A stretch of 64,000 nt of DNA, from assembly GCA_033297205.1 (NCBI GenBank), contig MU859115.1, positions 8,461 through 72,460 of the forward strand, read 5' to 3'. This document shows, piece by piece, positions 56,158-64,000 of this stretch; position 1 is the stretch's first letter; every line of letters starts with the position of its first letter. The translations under genes were made by a program, and so were the position numbers. A model generated the notes under the pieces. The model saw only the letters and a list, made by a program, of their open reading frames with translations. It was not told the DNA's origin and did not search any database. The stretch comes from Pseudoneurospora amorphoporcata. Taxonomy: Eukaryota > Ascomycota > Sordariomycetes > Sordariales > Sordariaceae.

Positions 56158-57412
56158 ATGGCATCCCGCACCGATGACTCCATAACCGTCGAGTATCCCG
56201 AAGACTCCGCCCAACTTCCCTCTTCGCGGCCGGTGGACAGCGGCATAGGAAGAGCGGGTCAGAATATCTTTCCTACGCTTGCGACTTTTAGCTTGCAGGG
56301 CAAGGTGGCCGTGGTGACGGGCGGAGCGAGAGGGTTGGGGTTGGTAATGGGGCAGGGGATTGTGGTTAGTGGTGGCGATTTGGCTATTGTTGATTTGAAT
56401 AGTGAGTTTTCCCCTTTTATGCTTCGGGCAGTGAGGAATTGGGGGAGAAGTCTCTTATCATGGGTAGTAGATGAAGAAGGGGGGGGTGGGGGGGGGGGGG
56501 GCGGGGGAAAAGATATTAGGGAGGATACCCGGGGGAAAGGTGATGCAGAAGTGAAGCGAGGTTGAAGAGTGAGAAGGAGGCGGACGAGGAGGATGAAGCC
56601 AAGACGATGAAGACTCTGAACTGCAAGAAGACAAAAGCTGACAAACCTCCTCTCACCAAAAACAGAAGAAGAAGCAGCCAAACAAGCCCAGAACATCGTC
56701 GAGACCTTCAAGAAGGACTATCCTTCCGCCAAGAAGTCAGTACTTCCCCTTCTCTCTTTCCTTCCCATGTTCCTTCCTTCTCTAACACACCCCTGCCATT
56801 ATAAGAACCCCCAAAGTAACAGCCCACTACGCCGACGTCGCCGACCCGTCCTCCGTCGACTCCTGCATCGCCGAGATCTTGTCTCAGCACGGCAAGATCG
56901 ACAACCTCGTCACCTCGGCCGGCTTCACCGAGAACTTTGAAGCGATCGCCTACCCCGTAGACAGGATGCGCAAGCTCTGGGGCGTCAACGTCGACGGCAC
57001 TTATTTATTCGCAACAGCCGTAGCCAGACACCTGATGGAGCGCCAGTCCCCGGGCTCCCTAGTCTTCATTGGTTCCATGTCGGGCAGCATCGTCAACGTC
57101 CCCCAACCGCAAACGCCCTACAACGTCTCCAAGGCCGCCGTCCGCCACCTGGCTGCTTCTCTCGCGGTGGAATGGGCTAAAGCCGGGATCCGCGTCAATT
57201 GTATCAGTCCTGGGTATATGCTCACGGCTTTGACGAAGAAGATCTTGGATGAGAACCCGGACTTGAAGGAGAAGTGGACGAGCTTGATCCCGCAGGGCCA
57301 GATGGGAAAACCCGAGGATTTGATGGGACCTGTTACGTTCTTGTTGAGTGATGCGAGCAGGTATGTGACGGGGGCGGATTTGAGGGTTGATGGGGGGTAT
57401 ACTTGTACTTGA
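56158..57412 (+). CDS. Short-chain dehydrogenase/reductase, polyol (arabinitol/sorbose-type) dehydrogenase-like
   Basis: Exons 56158-56401, 56666-56735 and 56806-57412 encode 306 residues. Intron 1 (264 nt) has GTGAGT and AACAG; intron 2 (70 nt) has GTCAGT, a CTAAC branch site and an AAG acceptor, the only one keeping frame. The Rossmann motif TGGARGLG begins at about residue 54, NLVTSAG follows, and the catalytic Ser plus Y210-x-x-x-K214 (YNVSK) are intact. NCISPGYMLTALT and GADLRVDGGYTCT complete the classical SDR pattern. The 35-residue N-terminal extension (PTLATFSLQGK) and overall length resemble fungal D-arabinitol dehydrogenases and the Sou2/L-xylulose reductase group. It therefore probably interconverts a sugar alcohol and a ketose with NAD(P); the exact substrate is inference. 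A G-rich tract lies in intron 1. Confidence 0.88.
56476..56507 (+). repeat. G-rich tract inside intron 1 of the SDR gene
   Basis: Runs of G of 6, 12 and 5 bases are separated by single T or C. The tract lies on the transcribed RNA sense and could form a quadruplex; length may be unstable. Confidence 0.85.
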
Positions 57413-60400
57413 GTTGACCGGCCGGGGAGGGGATGAGATGAGATGGGGATAGGGATGTGAAAGAGTTACGGGAGAGGTTGGAAGAGGTTCTAGAATAGAG
57501 GACATATAGAAGAACTTATTAAAGGATTCATAGGAAATGGATGTTGAACGTGATCAACCAAGTTGCTTAACCAGCGATCGACTGTTTATTCCCACTTGTT
57601 TCATGGATTCGGTCGCCTGTAATGAGCATCTTCTGTGCATCAATCCATTGATTCGTTATAAGATGATAGTCACATCTCTGGATAAATGACAGGAGTATCT
57701 ACACGCACCTGTGATAATGGAGTATAGTCTGACTTTTACCCTTTTCAAGTTGCTCTTGTCGTGCCAATGAACATACTGTCGTTTTTCACCAATTTGAGGC
57801 ATCGAATAGACGTCGTGATGCACTCTTCCAAATGTTCCTTCGGTCTTTTGTCTGGGTATACCACGACCAATCCTCCTTCGCTCTATATTCTGTACGGTCG
57901 TCAACAACACCCTATACAGACCCTTGGTCCTAGTCGAGCTATCCGGAGACGATCTCCTCCCCAGCTCTCTCGCCATGCTTACGGCTCGCTACGAGGTTCC
58001 ACTGCTTCTCTCGTCACATCCACTTCTTGACCGAACCTCTAACCCTTGTTGACTCTCTCCTTGACCTTGCCCGCTAATCCTTAGTTACCGCGAGAAACGT
58101 GGAGATTTGCGTTCCCGCCATTTCCGCGCCCATTTTCTGGGTCTCAGCCAAGTCTTGTGACAGATATCCAGAACAGGAGCCACCGAGGATGACCAGACCC
58201 AGTAACCAGGCCACACAAACGATATAACATGATCTCCGCACTGACAATTCCAGCATACATCACTTTTTTGGACACAGACAGTCCTAGATTTCCAACTTCC
58301 AAAGAAACAGGCGTAACCGAGCCGCGCTCGGTTGGCGGTGGGCTGGACAGAAGGGAAAGCAAGCAGCTGATCGGACAAAAGCTGAGCTCCCAAGTTCTTG
58401 ATTAGTGAGACTTATAAACCGTATGGCACGGGCATGAAATTTGGTGTCTGGATGTAAAACCCCAACGGACGGCTCTGATAGCATCTCCCAGACATGCGAG
58501 AGAAGCATCTCACAAGTAGTTAGCGTGGAAAACTGGCTGGTGGCAAAAAGTCTGAACGTCTTTCCAGGCGAGGAGAGATGTAAATGTAAGGCAAATGTCG
58601 TTATCGTGAAACCAGATGGCTGAGAAGAACAGAAGGTTGGTTTAGATGGTATGTCACGTTGTCTCGTCCATCCCCGCCTTGTTAGATACCATGTCTCGGT
58701 CTTTTGCGGCTCATGACTTACAGCCCAATGACCGTTGCCGTCTTATGAAAAGTTGATGTTGCGAGGCTCCCGTGTGCTTGGCTGATCATATTCCAACCAA
58801 TGGACCGGATGTGTGTGGTTGAAACGAGGTATGGTTGGGTGTGGTTGTGTTTTCTGACCCTTGGGGTCTGTGATCTGGGTCACACGACCCGTGACTACCC
58901 CCGGTGAGTGGGTGGCCTCTCAACCCGTTACATACCCGTTGGGCGGAAGGAAGGGAAACGTGCCCGTCTCCGTCCCTCCCCCGCAAACGGCAGATCAGCC
59001 ATCAGAGAGTGCGGCTGCAGTTATCCAAAGCGCAACTCGCCAGACATCCAAACAGCTTGTTTGTTGTCGTGAGCAGCTAGGTAGACATAACATGATTTGT
59101 TGCACTTTGTGCTACGACTTGTAAGTCAGCTGGGCGAGACAAGACGGGAAAGGATACGAGATGACATGTCTTGGGCCACCCCGTTGGACAGTCCCGTGGT
59201 AGAGGAAACTAGGATTTGACTGATAATGAAGCCGAGAAAGGAAGGCTGGTTGTTGTGAGAGACAACTCCAGCTTGTTGGTAGCCGGCCGTGGGTGACAAA
59301 TGAAAGTCTAGCCGCCAGGTACCGGGCGTTTTCTAGACTGAATGTAACAGAAGGCCTTGGGTGTGGCAGGCTGTTACCGCTATAGGGAGGTGATGCTTCA
59401 GTGGTATAAAACACATGTTAGACTAGATGAACGGGGGAGACGGGAGTGTGGGGGTTGGACTAATGACTTCCACATCAACCTCGCAGGCTATATATCCAAA
59501 TCGGTGTGATACAGGCTACCACCGGTGGGCCGTGATGAGCCCGGTCTGTAACCCACGTGTCTTCGTTGTTGTGCTAAAGTTACCTCGATCCCGGGACCTT
59601 GAGAAGCCGGGTGTTGGATGGTTATGGTCGGTGCTATCGAAAAAGGGCATCTTCTCCCTCGAGTGGCGGCTTGCCTGATATCCGAAGGGAGGAAGACTGG
59701 ACGAGCTGAGCTAGGCTGCAGTGGACGACGACGACATCTCATCTCGTTTGTGATCCCATGAAGTGGACAAAGAAAGGGAAAGGACCAGTGCTTCATTCTT
59801 TCTTTCACACGAAACTGAGCAAACCTAAAGACTCGAAAGGTGACAACCTGGATGGCCGGATGTTTAGGGTTACGTACCAGGCTGCCCAAGGAGCTAGGGT
59901 TACAGCAGCTACAGTAGCCCCCCACCCCTGTCACAAGTCAGGGCAAGTCGACCTGTCACCTGCCACCCCAACTCCTCAGGGCCCGGGGGTTTGTGTCGGC
60001 ATATGCCATGTGGGGATATCTTTGATGTTTGGGAAACATGGGATTTCATCCCCCGTGTTGCCCGTGTGTTGGGATTTGGGAAGGATTGGAAATGCGGTGA
60101 TGAATGAATGCACGGTGTGAGATGGGTGAAAGAGAAGAGGAATACTAGCGGGACGGGATCTCGTCTGCGTTTTGTCTAGAACCACTGGGTGGTGGGTCTC
60201 GGCATTTCAGCATATGTGAAGGCACTAACACTCCAACACTGCGGCTAGCAGGTCTTCTGTTAGTGCTTACGGCTCCCGTGGGGCATGCCCAGCGCACCGA
60301 GCGCACCCCCCCCTTTGTCTTTAGACTTCAACGTCGCACTTTCCCCAGTTCTCGCATCATCAGTCACCTCCAAGGTAGGTACGTATGTAGCCGAGCATCA

Positions 60401-61759
60401 GTCCAGGCCCCCAGATCCCAAGTCTAGACTAGAGCCCCAGCGCAGCAGACGTGCCTTCCCTGGACGAAACACATGATGCTGATTTGAGATTCGTGCTTGC
60501 CTTCTTCTACTTTGTCCAAATTCATAACCGCACCAGTTTCCGCGTGGACCGACTTTGTCAGACTTTTCATCCTTCTTTCAACCTGACTATACACACCAGA
60601 ACATCTTCTCCGCTCCCGGGATATCTTGTACACGCCAACACATAACACCAACTTGGAAGCACGCGGCGCCCTCGCAGCCTAACAATAATACAGTTAGTTG
60701 GTGGTCGGGTTGATACGACCCGGACATGACCCGGCTGTTCTTGTTTCTACTTCTAGTACTCGGAGCATCTTAGTTGCCTCGCGCCAGCTACGTTACCACG
60801 TTGGGTACTTACCTCTCTCTACCTCTAGCACCCCCTCTTCGAAACCGCGCCCAAGACTGGTGTCTCAGCTTTACCTTGATTATTCCCTCCCCCCCGGGTT
60901 GCCTACCTACCTACGGTACTGTCCGGCCTCTGCCCGCCCTCGCAGAGACAGACACACCTACACTTGCATTGGTACGTGATGTTCGCGTGCCACGGCCCCC
61001 CGGTCACCGCACTACACTATTCCTGCAAATAAGCAAATCCCCTACTCCTACACTGCCTGGCTGAGCTGGCAGCACCCAGGCCCCGAGCCTTTGGAGCGTC
61101 GAGGTCTCTCAGTTGTGGTGCGCGGTACTAGCTTCCACTTGTCTCAAAGCCAGCTCGATCGTCACCGCCAGGGCAGCTACCTTGTCATGCTTGTCTGCGC
61201 CCAGTTACTGTTGCCAGTGCTGCGAATGTGTGGGTGTATAGGTGTGGGTGTGGACATCGGGCACTTGGCCTGCAAAAGTACGAGCCTCGGAGAGCATGAA
61301 GCATTGGTGGTGTTGTGCTCAGACTCACAGTCCATGTCCATGTCCATGTTCAGGTCTCAAAACATGAGATAACACGTCCCCCGTCATTGTCATTGTTCCT
61401 GCTTCTTCTCACCCTTCACTCAGCTTCTTCCTAACCTTTTTCGGCTGGTCTGCTGCTGCCCTGTTCGCCTTTATCCGTCTGTTTGCTTACCTTGCTTGCA
61501 CTTGCCTAACCATCTTGCTCACGCCTCGTGCTCCAACCGTAACTGTTTGCATGTTTTCTGACTTCTTTTGTTCAGAAACTCCAACCCTCCCTGGACACCC
61601 TCCGTCACTTGTTCCCCCCCTTCCCAAGCAGTCTTTCATGGACTTGCTACCTTAGTGTTGAGAACTACCCAAGAAACCAGCAGCTCTGGCCTGTAAGCAA
61701 TGGTCATCGGGCTGCCCTGAGGTGCCCGTCGTTCTTTGTGCCCGTCTTCTCTTTTAGCC
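57413..61759. promoter_or_regulatory. Gene-free interval and probable long leader of the areA-domain gene
   Basis: This 4.3-kb stretch has no ORF with protein-like features on either strand. The left end is the SDR 3' UTR. From about 60570 the plus strand becomes C/T-rich, with TACCTACCTAC near 60902, as in long fungal leaders. A leader intron is plausible from GTAAGC at 61693 to TTTTAG at 61757, only two bases before the ATG. Two TAGGGTTA-type sites lie at 59863 and 59894, and three TCCATG units near 61330. No tRNA or 5S gene was seen. Confidence 0.5.
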
Positions 61760-63709
61760 ATGGAATTGGTACTGCCGCAAGGCATCATTATTAACGCCAA
61801 TGAGGTCTATACGCAACTGGCTAGCTTACCGGTCGTTTCCTCAGAGGTAATATGGCATTACTGGAATGGTGAGACTTCGACTCTATACCAACATTCATCC
61901 CCAGCATCTGACTAATGCGCATCATCAGCATACACGGTGATCTCCAAGAAGCTTGGTGGCGATCCTACACATATCCGCCTAGAGAACTTTTGGTGGCATG
62001 TTTGGGGCAGCAATAGGAGGAAGTTATCCGGTCCCACTCTAGCCCGGCTCTTCCAAGACATCTCGACCGGTCCAACAGATGTGCCTCTCGTGGTCCCAAA
62101 ACGAAGTCGTGAGATACTAGAGGTAGGTGATTCATTCACAAGTGATAGGGTTAAGATACTAATTTATCCTCAGATATCCAAGGCCCTCCTGGAGCAGATT
62201 AACGCGGAAGGACATGAGTCGGCATCCACACAACAACTGGAGGAGAACAGGGTGGAGGGCTGTGATGTTATGGCCAAAATGAAAGCGCCAACCCCATCTT
62301 CTTCAAGACCACCTCCGCCACACCCGATTCTGAAAAAGCATAGCGCCCCCGTACCGGGACCTCGACATACAGCCAGATTCGCTTCACCGCCACGCGCCGG
62401 AGAGGGTGAATCTAACGGAGGTGCCACAACGTCCATCACCAAGGTCGTGCCAGAGCAGTCAACAATGCCGCCTCCGCCATTACCGGCTGCGAGAAAGACA
62501 AAGGCAACAGCAGAATCTCCAACTACCATGAAGCCTCCGCCGCTTCCGTCGACAGAAAAGCCCGAGAAGCCCACCGCACAGTTATCGGCTGCGCCTTCAA
62601 GCGGCAAAGCCAGCAAGCCTGTAGCCCCCCGAAAAAGGGTCATTGCGACTACAAGATCAGCGAAAAGACGGCCGGTAATGCCACGAAGGACAAGTTCACA
62701 GTCATCAACTGCATCCAATACCCAGCAGCGTATGGTGCCGGCGATGACGGACCAAGCTCATCAAAGTACTCGGTCGGCAGCTGTGGCGGATGAGACCTTT
62801 CAGGAGTCTCCCCCTTCGGTTGCAGCTTCGCCCCCAACTTCCATCTTGGTAGAACCACTCTCCGAGGTCCCAGTTTCAAAGACAGCAGAGATTCTGGTCC
62901 CGAAAATAGCAGAAATCCCGGCTTTAACGGCAGTGGATCAGTCCTCCCGGAGCTCCCAATGTGGCTCAGCATCGTCCCAAGACGAGCAAAGGATCCAGAG
63001 TGCTAGGGCAGCCGGCAAGAGGCCGGCAAGGCCCACTCAAAGATCTTCTTCCGGGGGCATCATGCCTGTTACTATCGGCTCCCAAGAGCGGCGACCAATG
63101 TTTGTTAGTTCCGGATTTTTGCCTGTCCGGTCTCCCAGCTTATCTCGCAGTGAGCATAATGTTCCGACGGGACAGGAGGCTACAAGGAGGAATAGCGTGG
63201 AAAAGAAGCCACGACGTGCGCCTGTTGCTGGGTTCGTGGCTGATAACGATAGTGGAAGTGACACACCCTCACCAGCAAGAACACGCACCACACGTGCTAC
63301 CAAAGACCCTATAGCTGGCTCGCCTCGGCCGCCACTCAGAGCGCCGTTGTTTTCTCAAAGGATGTCTGGGGAGCTATCCTATTCTTCACCTCACGCAATG
63401 TCTCACAGGCTTTCCGGCGAGGTTCCTAATGTACAAGCCTTGACCGAGGAACCCACAACACAGGTATCCGACACCACCGTCCAGGGGCAATTCGATTCTG
63501 ACGTGATAGCAACATCGTCTTTGGTTGAAGCCCGAGATATACCTGACTTTGTGTCGCGCCGTTCGAGGCCTTCCCCATCGCTCCTCCAGGAAGCATTTTC
63601 CCCAACGCCTCCCAGCTCTACACCAACGATTCCCTTTGGTAGGTCGAAGAGCCAACTCACACTGCTGCTGGCGAAGGACAATCACAGGAAGGTGAAGGAA
63701 ACCCGTTAG
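61760..63709 (+). CDS. Fungal DUF1752/areA-domain protein (nitrogen-regulator-like, DUF3295-type tail)
   Basis: Exons 61760-61868, 61929-62122 and 62174-63709 encode 612 residues. Introns have GTGAGA/CATCAG and GTAGGT/CCTCAG signals; the second is only 51 nt, in frame and stop-free. The N-terminal 100 residues match the areA-type DUF1752: MELVLPQGIIINANEVY, HYWN, RLENFWWHVWGSNRRKLSG, LARLFQDISTGPT. The remaining 500 residues are disordered, Pro/Ser/Thr-rich with basic patches, and end with the conserved PFGRSKSQLTLLL motif seen at the C-terminus of DUF3295 proteins. Members include nuclear proteins linked to nitrogen and glucose repression, but a direct function here is unknown. Splicing of the first exon defines the domain; a start inside exon 2 would lose half of it. 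The 3' end could include a further exon. Confidence 0.82.
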
Positions 63710-64000
63710 TGGCGGATCAAGCAGTTTTTCGGACTGGTTTCGAATAAGGGTGATCGATGGGGTGTGGCCAGCCCCCCAGAGACTCCATCTCAACAAGAAT
63801 CATCAGAAGGATCACTCGTGGAAGAAAACCCAGCTCCAGACGGACTTTTTTTCTGTCCCAACATATACACATAGCAGGAGGACCAGCGATACTCCCGAAA
63901 GCCTGGATGAGGACCTAGCGGAGCCAGAATATCCCTGGATTGCATTTCACAGGCGTTGTTTGAACTTGGATGTGGAGAGGATACATAGCACAGCGTTTTT
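63710..64000. other. Right edge: 3' flank of the areA-domain gene
   Basis: Presumed 3' UTR. One plus-strand frame stays open from 63710 to a stop at about 63872 and has acidic, Ser/Pro-rich content, so an alternative last exon cannot be excluded. Confidence 0.45.

Noticed and set aside
1..64000. CRISPR arrays, transposons, viral or secondary-metabolite gene clusters
   Set aside because: No spaced direct repeats, transposase, reverse transcriptase, polyketide or peptide synthase motifs were seen in any frame.

Overview
The window is nuclear DNA from a filamentous ascomycete, most likely a Sordariomycete of the Neurospora/Sordaria type. The evidence is short introns (about 50-260 nt) with GTRNGT-like donors and CTAAC/CTGAC branch sites, roughly 50% GC, long gene-free leaders full of C/T-rich and TACCTACC-like tracts, long A/T homopolymers outside genes, and proteins that read as orthologues of well-known Pezizomycotina families. 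I cannot fix the species from sequence alone. No bacterial, viral, transposon or CRISPR sequence is visible.

I support 17 protein genes and one tRNA gene. From left to right: a G1 cyclin (cln-1) behind a very long leader (1-5.1 kb); UBC13, the K63-specific ubiquitin-conjugating enzyme (minus, 7.6-8.3 kb); a WDR59/Sea3/Mtc5-type subunit of the SEA/GATOR complex (9.4-14.8 kb); a Sym1/Mpv17 mitochondrial membrane protein; a Pfa4-type palmitoyltransferase (minus); a multi-pass GT90/CAP10-type glycosyltransferase (19.7-22.6 kb); a 1,715-residue disordered protein of unknown function (minus, 23.5-28.7 kb); a conserved fungal protein with a WxCxxC element (minus, 31.4-33.2 kb); a Cti6-like PHD protein of the Rpd3L type (36.6-38.8 kb); a Bor1-type anion transporter (minus, 39.4-41.4 kb); the mitochondrial GTPase Mtg1 (42.8-44.1 kb); tRNA-Ser(AGA) (minus); a dienelactone-hydrolase-family protein with two candidate starts (minus, 45.1-46.2 kb); a Nudix hydrolase (minus); isovaleryl-CoA dehydrogenase (minus) divergent from methylcrotonyl-CoA carboxylase beta (51.0-55.0 kb); an SDR polyol-dehydrogenase-like gene (56.2-57.4 kb); and a DUF1752/areA-domain protein at the right edge (61.8-63.7 kb).

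Most genes are unrelated housekeeping functions, as is usual on a fungal chromosome arm. The one clear functional pairing is ivd and mccB, consecutive-pathway enzymes of mitochondrial leucine breakdown that share a 685-bp divergent promoter. Three separate genes lie on mitochondrial themes (sym1, mtg1, the DLH long form), but they do not form a cluster.

The most useful second-look items are: a GC-AG intron with an AAG acceptor in the BOR1 gene and AAG acceptors in two more genes (any standard gene caller may mis-splice them); a likely dual-targeted DLH protein made by alternative starts; serine and threonine microsatellite expansions inside the catalytic half of the GT90 protein; two large conserved-looking proteins without known function; a 51-nt frame-preserving intron in the areA-domain gene; and two long gene-free intervals (47.6-51.0 and 57.4-61.8 kb). 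I found no convincing novel multi-gene system. Exon borders were set by hand from frame, splice signals and family conservation, without transcript data.
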